64,000 nucleotides of DNA from Halorarius halobius. Lineage in GTDB: Archaea; Halobacteriota; Halobacteria; Halobacteriales; Haloarculaceae. Every line of letters begins with the position of its first letter. The first letter of the stretch is position 1. The translations under genes and the position numbers were made by a program. The DNA lies in NCBI RefSeq assembly GCF_024298865.1, contig NZ_CP101161.1:1509227-1573226 (forward strand), in the 5' to 3' direction. Below, in pieces: positions 44,552-54,059 of this stretch. The notes under the pieces were generated by a model. The model searched no databases and was not told the DNA's origin. It was given only the letters and a program-made list of their open reading frames with translations.

Positions 44552-45098
44552 TATGGCTCTCACGTGGCTGCCGCTCCTGTCCGGCCCGGTGTGGGTCGGG
44601 ACCTTCCGTCGACGGTCATCGTCCCGCGATTGCGGCTGACCGTCACGTCGACGGCGATGGCGAGCGAGGTCTTACGAGACGGTACCCGCTACGATCCACT
44701 GGAACTTCCGCTCGCGGCCAGCGAGGATGGCTGGGTAGTCCGCGACCGAGAGTTGCCACAGCGACCCGTCCGAGTCGGTGGATTCGACGTGTCGCCGGTG
44801 AAGCCGTCGGCGGATAGATCGTGGTCGGACGCCGCCGTCGGCTGATCGGGACCAGACATCAGTCAGGGTCTCTGGTGCCGTATTCGTGTTTGAAGGTTTG
44901 GCTGGTCCGGGCGGGAGTCTCACTCCAAGCGTTCCCACCCGCCTTTACTTCGAGTGGAGATTCCCTATTCTATGCTTCTCTTCTATTGGATCGGGCTACA
45001 GGTGATGCGGACACTTAGCGCGAAAATCCGCTGTGAACAACCTCCCACGAGCGTGGAGCGAACAACCAACCCCCGTTTCGCGTCCAGCGGGGTTCCGG

Positions 45099-45531
45099 TC
45101 ACCGACACAATTTTGGACAGTTGGACGTAACAGGCCTGAAGATACAGATATCGGCCGAATAGACGTAGCTTGCAGAACTCGCGTCCCCACTTCGCTTCGA
45201 TCGACAGCACCGTTCACCTGCATCCGTGAACAGTTGGCTGTACAGCACTGCTACGCCGAATATTATAGTCCATACGGCCACCATATCGAACAGTCGACCG
45301 AGACGAGAAATACGCCCAGATAGGCACTGAAACAGCCGCTATTACGATATTTGGGGTGAATACAGAACTGGGGTACGCATACGAAATCCGACTACTCTGC
45401 CGGAATAGACGCCGCTCATATCTGAACACAGTCATCACGTCAGGGAATTTCGTCGTCCACCTCAATTCCTTTCGATATTCGGATATGCGTATCTCGACAT
45501 CGTCTGAACTCCCGCCTCCAGGCATCTGCAA
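45099..45531 (-). pseudogene. Possible frameshifted small membrane protein
   Basis: Two adjacent frames each encode one hydrophobic segment: NIVIAAVSVPIWAYF in the first and MVAVWTIIFGVAVLYSQLF in the second, joined near 45284 where a one-base shift would fuse them into a two-helix protein. This pattern suggests a decayed gene; no family is recognised. Confidence 0.25.
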
Positions 45532-45739
45532 TGCGATTCTCGAGAGCGATTGCGATGCTGTTCACATCACCTCTCAGCATCGCTGGATAACGAAGCTCCA
45601 CATCGGCCGAAATCACAGTTACAGCGGATTCTACGGCCGAATGTTCAATCAACAGAGGGGCTGGCGCCTGTCGACACCGGGGCGACGAGGGGTCGATCCA
45701 GCTCACACCGCCGAAAACAGTTCCAGTCGAAACAGTGGC

Positions 45740-48700
45740 TCACTCGGTCGCAGAGGGCCGCTCGTCGACGGCGTCGATCACGCCAGATAGCGTCCGCATC
45801 TCCGTCAACCCAGCCGTGTCGATCGAGACGCGGGTCGGCGCGGTGTTCCGACTGTAGGATTTCTCGACACGCTGTGGGCCGACGAGCGGGTCGTTGAGCG
45901 CATCGAGCACGTCGTGGGCCGTTGCCCGCCCATCACAGAGCCAGATGGCTGCAGCGGGCGCACAGTCGGCCATCGTATCGAAGTCATCGAGCACGGCCCG
46001 TGCCGTGTCGTTGGTGTTTCGTTCCGCCTCGAGCGCGACGACGACGTCGCCGTCGGCGTCCAGCCCCGCGACGTCGAGTCGCTCGTTCCCGACCTGGTGA
46101 TACATGCGGGCCGTCTCGGCGGATGAATCCGGATCGGCGACGAACGACTCCTGAACGAGCTGGTGACCGTACAGCACCATCAGCCGATGGTGCGTCGATT
46201 CGCCGAGATCGCCGACGCCGTCGCCGTGGCCGACACCCCCAGCGTGAGCGACCTCGATCTCGTCGCGGCCGGCCGGCGTCACCGTGTACAGCGTGAACGG
46301 CCGCTCGCAGTCCTGCCGGAGAAGCCCGTCCTCGCACAGCTGCTCGACGGCCTCCGGATCGAGACCCGCGTACTCGCGGAGCCGGACCATGCTGTCCCGA
46401 CAGAGATCGTACTCGATGGTCGGGTCGAACCGCTGGTGGCCGGCGTCGTAGACGAGCTGGAGAAAGAGCAGTTGGCCGACATCGTAGTCGCTGTCGGCGA
46501 CTTCGCCCGGCGAGAGCTGCAGGCTCACGTCACAGACGGGGATCTCGTCGCGATCGACCCGGTCGAGACTCGCACAGCAGTCGATAGCGTTCCGGATGCC
46601 CTCGCTCGAGGGTGGATGCCGGGACCCGCAGTTCCCACACTCGAGTGCGCCGGCGGGCTCGTTGACATCGATACAGTTCGGGAACCGGTCGGTGAGCTGT
46701 AGCGTCGGCGGCAGCGTCCCATCAGTCTGCCCCGGCTGTCCGGCCTCGCTCGCGGTGGTCTCGGTCCGGGTGTCGGTATCCGCCGCCTCGTCGACGGCGA
46801 GCCCGTGGTTCCTGCGGGTCCGGTCTTGCACGTCGTCGAACAGCTCCCCGAAGGCGGCTTCCCGGGCGTCCGACAGCGGGGTATCGCTCTCGGGGTGGCC
46901 AGCCGGCAGCGGCAACGACGCCATGACGAACGGCTGGGGGCGTGGCTCGCCGAACGGCGCCGGCAGCGACGCCATCCACTCGCCGCGTGAGAGCGCCCGG
47001 AGCCGGTTGCCGACCTCGTCGGCGGGCATCGCCTCGGTGGCGAGGCGCTGCTGGAGCTGGGTGTCGGCGGCGACGTTGCCCGTGAGGACCGAGCCGACGT
47101 TGTTCATGAGTTCGTCGTACGTGCGGGGTGCGACCTCGCGCAGCTGGCCGGGGAACTGCATCGCCAGCGTGACCGACAGCCCGAACCCCCGCGCCTGCGA
47201 GAGCAGATCGGTCACCAGCTCCGAGACCGCAAGCGTCGCTGCCTCCTCGAGATACAGGTTGACCAGCGGCGGGTCCGTGCTGGCTTGGGCCCGCCGCTGG
47301 AGTGCGGTCCACAGCGTCGAGAGCATGACGAGCGCGAGCGCCCGCTGGCTGCGGGTCCGAAGCCCGCCGAGATCGACGATGACGACCGCGTCCTCGTCGA
47401 GCACGCGGCGGAGATCGAACGCGGGGGCGTCATCATCGGGCTGGTGGTTGAACACGCGAGCGAGCCGGTCGTCGACGGGGATCTTCTCGATGCGATTCGC
47501 CACCCCCTGCATGATCATCTCGAAGGAGCGGTCATCGTTGGCGGTGACGCCCGCGAGCATCCCCTGGAGGTCGTCATCGGACACCTGCGGCGGCTGACCC
47601 TCCTCGCGGAGTCGCCGGGCGGCCCGCTGGAGGTCACGATGTGTGAACGCGTCGGCGCCGTACTCGGGGTCGAACAGCGCCTTCACGAGATACTGGATGA
47701 CGTCCGGCGAGCGGACGGCCTCGTCGAAGTTCTCCTCGGCCATGACGCCCCGCAGAATCTCCAGATAATGGTCCACGACGTTCTGGACGGCGGTCGTCCG
47801 CGAGACGCCCGCGGCCAGCTGATCGCGGATGTCGAAAAACGAGACGGCGGGCACGTACTCGCTGCAGTCGAAGTAGTAGACGTTTTCGAGCGTGCCGTAC
47901 TCGGCGTAGTGGGCCCGCAGGTACTCAACGGGCATCCCATCCCCCTTCGGGTCGATCAGGATATCCGCGCCGTCGGTGGCGGCGTGGTTCTCGAGGATGG
48001 CGTTCGTGAGCGCGGTCGATTTCCCCGAGCCGGTGCGGCCGAACCACGCGACGTGGAGCGGCTGTAGCTGGGGTGGGAGCGCGACAGTCTGTGAGAGCGT
48101 CGAGCCGTCGGCATCGAGCGGGTGGCCAAGCGGCATGCCCGTCTCGTAGTAGTCGAGTTTGTCGGCGTCGGGTGGCGTCGTGCCCGTTCGTTCCGCGGGC
48201 GGCGCCCGGAGTGCACGGCGGGCGCTGTCGGTTAGTGAGGCCCCATCGAGCAGGCAGAAATGCGGGACGGTCGTCGAGTCGGCGACGATGCGTGGGGACT
48301 CGGTGCCGACGAGCGGGAGCCGCCGCGTGAGATCGTCGCGGAGCGCGTCCGGTTCCGTGGTCGCGGCGTCGGCGACCCGTTCGTGGAGTTCCGCCGCGTC
48401 GGTGTGGGTGGTGGCGGTGATCTCGTAGAAGTCGCCGCCGACGGCGCTAAAGGCGGCCGCGAGGTCCCGGACGACTGGCTCGGCGTCGGGGCCGCCGGCG
48501 AGCAGGCGGGCGTTGACGTCGAAACAGTGGCGCTCGGATTTCGCGAGGATGGCGTCGATACGCGTCCCGGGGACGCTGCCGGCGTCGCCGCGCCGATGCT
48601 CGGAGCGGCGCGGCGAGTGGCGATCGTCGTCGGTGTCGACGCTTCCGAACAGGAACGTGTAGAGTCGCTGGCCGAGCGTGTCGCGGTGGTCGTCGATGCG

Positions 48701-49207
48701 GCGAATCCGGTACTCGGCGTCGCCGCTCCAGTCGGGTTTCGGAGTCAGGAGCGTTTGATAGACGACGGTGGCGTCGGCGTCGGTCAGCCCCTGGACGATG
48801 GATTCGAGCGGGAGGCCGGGAGCGGCCTCGACCCGGGCCGTGTCGTGTTGTTCGGGGGCGTCGGTGAATGCGGGTGGACGCAGGCGCGTCTGCCAGTCGT
48901 CGGTGCGGTCGCCGCGGCCGTGGAGCTCGGCGGCGACGGGTGGCCCATCGAGGTCGGGCATCGGGTCCGTGTCGACGCGTTCGATCCGGTAGCTGTCGGG
49001 CGTGAGCCGATCGAGGATGCGGGCGAGGGTGTCGCGGGCCCGGGGCCGGGTGCCGGCGTAGTAGGCGATCTCGTCGTCGGCGACGAGCAGCCACTCGACG
49101 GGCGCATCGAGCGCCTGGTGGAGCTGTTCGAACTGGCCGGTGATGCGGTCCGCGGGGAGCGGGTCGTCGGTCGGGCGGATGCGGAGGTAGTCGTGGTCGG
49201 CTGCCAT
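45740..49207 (-). CDS. VirB4/HerA-like ATPase of a mobile element
   Basis: A 1155-residue ATP-binding protein typical of haloarchaeal plasmids and integrative elements. Walker A GRTGSGKSTAL near residue 390; ILIDPKGDG; Walker B VNLYLEEAATL; and LMNNVGSVLTGN sensor region, as in VirB4/TraC and FtsK-HerA coupling ATPases. A C-terminal extension (about 800-1155) includes a zinc-finger-like CGNCGS...CC segment, a winged-helix-like part and a nuclease-like VVVALEAERN stretch. Probably powers DNA or protein transfer at the membrane; no other conjugation genes are visible. ATG 49207 begins MAADHDYLRIRP, where homology starts. Confidence 0.8.
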   Translation of the reverse strand: MAADHDYLRIRPTDDPLPADRITGQFEQLHQALDAPVEWLLVADDEIAYYAGTRPRARDTLARILDRLTPDSYRIERVDTDPMPDLDGPPVAAELHGRGDRTDDWQTRLRPPAFTDAPEQHDTARVEAAPGLPLESIVQGLTDADATVVYQTLLTPKPDWSGDAEYRIRRIDDHRDTLGQRLYTFLFGSVDTDDDRHSPRRSEHRRGDAGSVPGTRIDAILAKSERHCFDVNARLLAGGPDAEPVVRDLAAAFSAVGGDFYEITATTHTDAAELHERVADAATTEPDALRDDLTRRLPLVGTESPRIVADSTTVPHFCLLDGASLTDSARRALRAPPAERTGTTPPDADKLDYYETGMPLGHPLDADGSTLSQTVALPPQLQPLHVAWFGRTGSGKSTALTNAILENHAATDGADILIDPKGDGMPVEYLRAHYAEYGTLENVYYFDCSEYVPAVSFFDIRDQLAAGVSRTTAVQNVVDHYLEILRGVMAEENFDEAVRSPDVIQYLVKALFDPEYGADAFTHRDLQRAARRLREEGQPPQVSDDDLQGMLAGVTANDDRSFEMIMQGVANRIEKIPVDDRLARVFNHQPDDDAPAFDLRRVLDEDAVVIVDLGGLRTRSQRALALVMLSTLWTALQRRAQASTDPPLVNLYLEEAATLAVSELVTDLLSQARGFGLSVTLAMQFPGQLREVAPRTYDELMNNVGSVLTGNVAADTQLQQRLATEAMPADEVGNRLRALSRGEWMASLPAPFGEPRPQPFVMASLPLPAGHPESDTPLSDAREAAFGELFDDVQDRTRRNHGLAVDEAADTDTRTETTASEAGQPGQTDGTLPPTLQLTDRFPNCIDVNEPAGALECGNCGSRHPPSSEGIRNAIDCCASLDRVDRDEIPVCDVSLQLSPGEVADSDYDVGQLLFLQLVYDAGHQRFDPTIEYDLCRDSMVRLREYAGLDPEAVEQLCEDGLLRQDCERPFTLYTVTPAGRDEIEVAHAGGVGHGDGVGDLGESTHHRLMVLYGHQLVQESFVADPDSSAETARMYHQVGNERLDVAGLDADGDVVVALEAERNTNDTARAVLDDFDTMADCAPAAAIWLCDGRATAHDVLDALNDPLVGPQRVEKSYSRNTAPTRVSIDTAGLTEMRTLSGVIDAVDERPSATE

Positions 49208-49642
49208 TCGGGCGGGCGTAACGGGATGGTGGAAAAATACGCTTTGGTTTATTCGGAATTTATTCCCTCCAGAGGTTGGGTGTCGTCGCTCGAACGGGCT
49301 TTCGAAAGCCCCCGGGCGCTCCGGTTGCGCGGCTCGCTGCGCGCTTTGCTCCCGTCGGTCGCTGCAGTGCTTGCGTCGCCGGGCGTCCCGGAGCGCCCGG
49401 CCCCTTTCAGTCCCACCCTGGTCGGTTGGGCGGTAGGTGGTGGGCGGGTCGGTGGAGGATGCAGGAGAAGCACACATCGCTCAAATACCCCCGCAAAATC
49501 TGGTTGATTGTGTCGAATGAATAGGATTTCAACAGAGCCAGGATTTCCGCAATCCCCTACGTGCTTCTCCGAGAGATAAGTAGCCTTCGTCCGACTGGTT
49601 CTGTCACACACTTTGAAGAACTGACCACTCCTTGCCGGATCT
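49208..49642. other. Intergenic region with GC-rich dyads
   Basis: 435 bases between divergent genes. Contains a 16-base palindrome, a long-range inverted repeat and repeat copy A. No gene seen. Confidence 0.5.
49296..49400. repeat. GC-rich dyad element, copy A
   Basis: Palindrome GGGCTTTCGAAAGCCC (49296-49311), then perfect 13-base inverted repeats CCGGGCGCTCCGG (49312-49324) and CCGGAGCGCCCGG (49388-49400) enclosing the CGCTGCG..GCTGCAGTGCTTGCG core (49331-49378). The core recurs at 53354 and 57063. Confidence 0.6.
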
Positions 49643-51550
49643 ATGCCATCCGTCGATGGAACCTGCGAGTACGTCCTTGACCCAGACGATCCCGAAACGT
49701 GGGGTGGCGAAGAAGGTGACGAGTGTCACGTTGATGAAGACGTGTTGAATGATGATGGTGTGTGGACTTGTCCGCACGATGTTGAGGAGGGCGAAGAGTT
49801 GTGCATATTCCATCTGCCAGTTGAGGAGAAAGACGATGAAGCAGTCGTGGACGCATTTTTGAACAGTCTGTATAAAGCCGATGGCGATGATTGTCCAGAG
49901 AAGCGACACTTGGAGTTCCTCGGCGCCGAGTTCGGCGTACTCGACTTGAGTGATAGCCCGCTCGACCTCACAGTCGAGAACGGAGAACTTGTGATGGCCT
50001 ATGCCGAAGTTACTGGTCCGTTAGATTGGTCCGACTCAGTCATTAATTTATCGACCATTAACCTGAGCCACATCAAATGTCGCGATACCACCAACTTCCT
50101 CCTTGCAGAGTTCAGGGGGGAAACTACCCTCAGAGGTGCAACGTTTGTGGGCGATGCCAACTTCAAAGGTTCAACGTTTGGAGATTCTGCTCACTTCAAG
50201 AATACAACCTTTGAGAGCACCGCCAGCTTCACAGATGCAATGTTCAAGAATGACCTCCATTTCGGAGGTGCGGAGCTGGGGGGCGATGCAGACTTCACAG
50301 GTACAACATTCGAGGCCAGCGTCCACTTCAGAAGTGCAATAGTCAAGGGTGACGCGCTCTGCAGAAGTGCAACGGTGAAGGGGTTTGCCGAATTTGGAAG
50401 TGCAACATTCAGAGGCTTCGCTGAATTCGATGCTGCAAGTTTCGAGTATACCGCCGAATTCGGAGATGCAACATTCGAAAGCGGTGCCGGCTTTAGAAGT
50501 ACAGCGTTCGAGGGAGACATCGACTTCACGGATGCAAGGTTTGAGGATGGGGTTTATTTCACCCATTCAAAATTTAGAGGGAATTCCTACTTCCGAGATG
50601 TAACGTTTGAAGGCGATGCCGAATTACGCTCTGCAAAGTTCGGGGGTAGTGCCGTCTTCAAAAATACAACGTTTGAGAGTGCTATCGACTTCAGTAAGGT
50701 TGAGTTCGATGGTGATCCTTTTTTTGATGATTTAACACTCGATGGGGCTCAATTCAAAAAAGCAGACCTGACGGACGCAACCTTCGCCGAGACGAGTCTC
50801 TGTGCTGGCAATCTTGAGTCGGCTCTTCTGAGTCGAGCGACGTTATTCGGTGCAGATCTACGTGGCGCAAAACTGAACGGGGCTGTGCTTGGAGATGTCC
50901 GTATCGACGACGATACGAAATTCCTTGGTCATCCCACTGACGATAGCGACTCCTCCCCACACACCCTCTCGGCTATCCGCTCACGACCGACCTGTGTCTA
51001 TGACCCAGACTATGAGGAGGAGAGCGAACACGCAGACGTGGACAAGGCGAAAAGCGTCTACCGGGCTTTGGAAGAACTCGGCGGTAAACACGCTCGCCCT
51101 CGGTTACAGGCTCGGTCCTTCGTCCGACGCCAAGACCTCCAGAAGCAGGCCTATTGGGACGATGCGACAGCAGATGATGCGAGCCTCGAAGAACGGTTCA
51201 TAGCAGGCGCTCGGTGGAGTCGTGCGAAAGTTGCCAGAGCGACACTCCTCTACGGCGAGAGCCCGTGGCGAGTCGTCGGGACGACAGCTATAATTATTGC
51301 TTTATGTGGGCTCTTATACCCTCTTTTTGGTATCCAGACAGATGGCCAGGTAATCACATATAGTACGAATACCGTGTTTGAAACACTTGCCGACAGCTTT
51401 TACTTCAGCATTGTCACGTTCACCACACTCGGCTATGGCGATGTGCAGCCTGCGGGACTGGCGCGGCTGGTAGCAGTCCTCGAAACAATCGCGGGGTCTG
51501 CGTTGCTTGCCCTCCTCGTGTTTGTCTTCGGCCGAAGAGCGACCCGATAG
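49643..51550 (+). CDS. Pentapeptide-repeat protein fused to a two-helix potassium channel domain
   Basis: A 635-residue fusion. N-terminal Cys/His-rich module (about 1-60, with CHVDED, WTCPHD and CIFHLP) may bind zinc. Residues about 130-430 are A(F/L)xxx(F)-type pentapeptide repeats (for example TTFESTASF, ATFEGDAEL-like units) forming a right-handed quadrilateral helix. The C-terminus has two membrane helices (about 548-570 and 605-630) around a pore loop with the selectivity filter TLGYGD. The result is a cytoplasmic beta-helix gating or anchoring an ion channel. Lower GC and codon use than neighbours suggest transfer. Confidence 0.88.
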   Translation: MPSVDGTCEYVLDPDDPETWGGEEGDECHVDEDVLNDDGVWTCPHDVEEGEELCIFHLPVEEKDDEAVVDAFLNSLYKADGDDCPEKRHLEFLGAEFGVLDLSDSPLDLTVENGELVMAYAEVTGPLDWSDSVINLSTINLSHIKCRDTTNFLLAEFRGETTLRGATFVGDANFKGSTFGDSAHFKNTTFESTASFTDAMFKNDLHFGGAELGGDADFTGTTFEASVHFRSAIVKGDALCRSATVKGFAEFGSATFRGFAEFDAASFEYTAEFGDATFESGAGFRSTAFEGDIDFTDARFEDGVYFTHSKFRGNSYFRDVTFEGDAELRSAKFGGSAVFKNTTFESAIDFSKVEFDGDPFFDDLTLDGAQFKKADLTDATFAETSLCAGNLESALLSRATLFGADLRGAKLNGAVLGDVRIDDDTKFLGHPTDDSDSSPHTLSAIRSRPTCVYDPDYEEESEHADVDKAKSVYRALEELGGKHARPRLQARSFVRRQDLQKQAYWDDATADDASLEERFIAGARWSRAKVARATLLYGESPWRVVGTTAIIIALCGLLYPLFGIQTDGQVITYSTNTVFETLADSFYFSIVTFTTLGYGDVQPAGLARLVAVLETIAGSALLALLVFVFGRRATR

Positions 51551-51887
51551 TCATCTCTGTTTCGTGTAGAAAACTCTGTGAAAGACGCGCCGCCCGCGCG
51601 GTTCGAGAGATGGAGAACGTTCTTCCATGACCGCTCGTCTCTCGACAGAGGCACGTGGCAGCAGGGGTAGAAACCTGTTTGCGGAAATATCCCGCACGTG
51701 GTTGCCAGAATCTGACCATCTCAACACCGGGGGGAGTTCTTCCCAACTAGATTAGGCTAAATTGGTCGATACAACGCAGAGATGGAATGTGATTCTCCTC
51801 GGACTAGTAGAGGTACCGTCGCGATGCCCCGGGGTATCCATGATCCCGTGCAGAGGACTTATTCGATATTCAATACTATGTGACACC
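51551..51887. other. Intergenic region
   Basis: 337 bases with no recognisable gene; AT-rich promoter-like sequence (TTATTCGATATTCAATAC, about 51860-51877) precedes the membrane protein. Confidence 0.4.
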
Positions 51888-52382
51888 ATGCCCTCCTCGT
51901 TCGTCCGCGAGAAGCCCCTCCAGGGCCTCAAGCTCACCATGATTATCGGCACCCTCGCGTTCGCGGTAGGTGGCTTCGTCGGGGTTCTGCCCGGGCAGGA
52001 ACTGACCGGCCTGCTGTTGCTCGCGTTCTTCCCTGTGCTTCTCGCCGTCGTGGTCGCTGGTGAGGCGCTTCTGGCCGGCTACCGACTTGCGCGAGCCGAC
52101 GATCCCGGGGCTCGACTCACGGCGCGACGCGGGTACACGGTGGTTCGCGCGACCGAAGTGGTCGTGGCCATCGCCGCGCCCGGGCTATTCTACGTGCTCA
52201 TCGTTCAGATCGGCGGTGAGACGTCCGGCCCGGGTGCTATCGGGCTTCTGTTCGTCGGGATCGCTCTTGGCGTGGCGGCCTACGGTGCAGTGGTCCTGCG
52301 GATACTCGTCGAGTATTATTACCACCGCGAGCGTTCCTCGGTGTCGAAAACGACCGAACACGGTGGGAACGTGGCGAAATAG
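51888..52382 (+). CDS. Small four-helix membrane protein of unknown function
   Basis: A 164-residue hydrophobic protein, not recognised. Four membrane segments are visible: LTMIIGTLAFAVGGFVGVLP, LLLLAFFPVLLAVVVAGEAL, VVVAIAAPGLFYVLIVQI and IGLLFVGIALGVAAYGAVVL. A basic/acidic tail ends the protein. The ATG at 51888 (MPSSFVREKPLQG) is chosen over upstream in-frame codons because the hydrophobic core starts soon after and a promoter-like stretch precedes it. Converges with the regulator at 52502. Confidence 0.7.
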   Translation: MPSSFVREKPLQGLKLTMIIGTLAFAVGGFVGVLPGQELTGLLLLAFFPVLLAVVVAGEALLAGYRLARADDPGARLTARRGYTVVRATEVVVAIAAPGLFYVLIVQIGGETSGPGAIGLLFVGIALGVAAYGAVVLRILVEYYYHRERSSVSKTTEHGGNVAK

Positions 52383-52501
52383 CCCGCCGCTCGTAGCGAG
52401 CCCGTCATCTATCCGAAAGCACGAGTGCAGCGGCGACGGCAAGCAAACCGCAGCGGTTCATCCGTGTCTTCCTACCATGGAAGACACACCTATTGTCCCC
52501 G

Positions 52502-53272
52502 TTACTCGAGGCTCGTTCGGAGTGCGTCGGCGAACTCTTCCGGGTCGAGTGGCTCCTCGAGAACGAGGCGCTTCGGCGGGCGACCACGGCCGGCATCTGA
52601 CACGGGCTCCCGGTTGATGAGGCCCGCCGCTTCGAGGTCGTGGGCCATGTTCGAGATAGTGCCGGTGGTGACGAGCGGGTGCGTATCAATCAGGGTGTCG
52701 AGTTCCTTCTGCTGGTGGTCGTGGGCGGCCGCCGCGAGACACAGCAGTCCGGGCAGCGAGACCGACTGATAACGGGTGCCGACTCGGTCGGACATCTCGG
52801 CGGCGGTTTCGATCGCGTCCCTGAACGGGCCGCTGAGGGTTGTTTCGGCGTCGCTCAGGAAGTCGTGCCAACCGGCTGGCGCGACCGGCTTCTCGAGGGC
52901 TGTGGCCTCCTCGAAGCGAGTTCTATAGGCGTCTGCCAGCGTGGGGTTCGTCGTCGTGACGAACGGCTCGGCGGTGGTGGCTGCCAGTGTCGGTGTGGCG
53001 ACCCGGACACATTCGTCGGCGACGACGGCGGTTTCGACGGTGTCGTCCTCGAACGTATGGACGGTCGCTCCGTCGTCGAGGAGCTGCTGGAGTTTGCTGA
53101 TCGTGAGTCTGTCGCGGTCGAGCGTGTCGAGGAGGGCGTCGGTGAGCAGGAGGTCGGCGTTGGTGTCGGTGGTGAGGCGATGGTCGATGTAGCGGCGGGT
53201 GTACTCGGGGGAGGCGGAGACGTAGAGGGGCGGCCCGGGGAGGTCGTCGAACAGTGAGCTGTCGGTCGGCAT
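52502..53272 (-). CDS. TbsP/DUF5821-like transcriptional regulator
   Basis: A 256-residue haloarchaeal regulator-like protein. N-terminal alpha/beta domain (about 15-150, LLLTDALLDTLDRDRLTISK and TVHTFEDDTVETAVVADE) followed by a C-terminal winged helix (about 165-256) with VTTGTISNMAHDLEAAGLI as recognition region and a basic GRGRPPKRLVL wing. Resembles the TbsP/DUF5821 group, sugar-related regulators in haloarchaea, but assignment is from memory of the family pattern. The element-borne copy may control the accessory genes. Confidence 0.65.
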   Translation of the reverse strand: MPTDSSLFDDLPGPPLYVSASPEYTRRYIDHRLTTDTNADLLLTDALLDTLDRDRLTISKLQQLLDDGATVHTFEDDTVETAVVADECVRVATPTLAATTAEPFVTTTNPTLADAYRTRFEEATALEKPVAPAGWHDFLSDAETTLSGPFRDAIETAAEMSDRVGTRYQSVSLPGLLCLAAAAHDHQQKELDTLIDTHPLVTTGTISNMAHDLEAAGLINREPVSDAGRGRPPKRLVLEEPLDPEEFADALRTSLE

Positions 53273-53353
53273 GTTGGTTCGGTGTGTCGGGGCTGCTACT
53301 TCAGGTGTCGGGCTCTGGGGGCTGGGAACGCCCCGCGGCGCTCGTCGGCTGTG

Positions 53354-53393
53354 ACTCGCTGCGCTCCTCACTCCGCTGCGGTACTTGCGTCGT
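53354..53393. repeat. GC-rich repeat, copy B
   Basis: ACTCGCTGCGCTCCTCACTC followed by GCTGCGGTACTTGCGTCG. Matches copy C (57063) over nearly its full length and copy A apart from a 7-base insertion in A. Confidence 0.55.
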
Positions 53394-53433
53394 CTCGCTC
53401 GACGAGCCACTCACGCTCCGCGACGACGACTGC

Positions 53434-53945
53434 GAGGTTGATATCCTCCTCCGCGTAAACGCGGAGGAATCCCGAGCGGTGGGAGTTTCAGGTTCACAGT
53501 CCAATCACCGGACTACCAGCCTTTTCGGGCACGGGTAGTCCCACAGCGTCGAACTGGTGGACTGCTGGCCATACCAAGTGGCCGTTACCCCTATCCTCAA
53601 CCGTGTACGGCGTCCCGGTGTTGTTTTGGCCACGGGGACGCCAGCAGGTGTCAGCGGACTCGGGGGTAACGTCTGACTCGCTTTGAGCAGTCGGCATAGA
53701 CACACTCTTCTAGAATGTGCGTTCACCGACTACCCTTTCGGATACTGCCTCGTTACGTGGGCGGACAGGCCGCCTCCGTAGGACGGTTCGGAATCCGCTC
53801 CGTTCCGACCGATTCCTATGCCATTGTAGGATGGCCTGTCAGTTAAACGCCAGCATTCTGAAACTCAGAGTGCTGTCGAACGTGGACACCCTCCCAAGTG
53901 CCGGCGCGTATCCACGGCCTGAAGGCCGTGGTATTGCGCCTGTCC
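53434..53945 (-). mobile_element. Decayed IS200/IS605-type (TnpB-only) element
   Basis: On the minus strand the segment begins with hairpin CCACGGCCT-N2-AGGCCGTGG (53912-53931) and ends with hairpin CCTCCGCG-TTTA-CGCGGAGG (53448-53467) followed by AGGAGGATATCAAC. The intact TnpB element at 55401-56878 has the same layout: left hairpin with TTC-type loop and right hairpin followed by GAGGATGTCAC. Only about 500 bases lie between, including a fragment resembling a TnpB C-terminus, so most of the gene is deleted. Confidence 0.6.
53494..53703 (-). pseudogene. TnpB C-terminal remnant
   Basis: Open frame of 69 codons ending in LPVPEKAGSPVIGL, immediately before the right-end hairpin, as the end of tnpB does in the intact element. 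Catalytic RuvC segments and zinc ribbon are absent. Belongs to a different TnpB subgroup than the intact gene at 55521 (its tail differs). Confidence 0.45.
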
Positions 53946-54059
53946 AGCGTATAATCCACCTTCTGAACCGCGGTTCCGATGAGCATCTCGTCGTGACGCA
54001 GGTGGAGTGACCCCAACGCTCTTTACTTATTCGCTGTAAACTGTAACCAAGAACGACCC

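Larger units (their letters stand above)
43455..45739. other. Decayed, gene-poor 2.3 kb region
   Basis: AT-rich patches (around 44100-44170), broken frames and no intact gene. Two fragments are described separately (44364 and 45099). It separates metabolic genes from the accessory region and may be an old integration boundary. Confidence 0.55.
53273..54059. other. Intergenic region with repeat B and a TnpB-element remnant
   Basis: 787 bases without an intact gene. Contains GC-rich repeat copy B, then the decayed element at 53434-53945 and the promoter of the HTH gene (TTTACTTATTC, about 54022-54032). Confidence 0.55.

Noticed and set aside
44860..44960. GC-rich stretch with a tRNA-like look
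   Set aside because: No acceptor stem pairing and no GGTTCGAATCC-type T-loop; not a tRNA.
45356..45790. Plus-strand frame next to the VirB4-like gene
   Set aside because: Runs into the antisense of the ATPase gene; no family signal.
49249..49611. Minus-strand frame across the dyad element
   Set aside because: Crosses perfect inverted repeats and has no homology; explained by repeat copy A.
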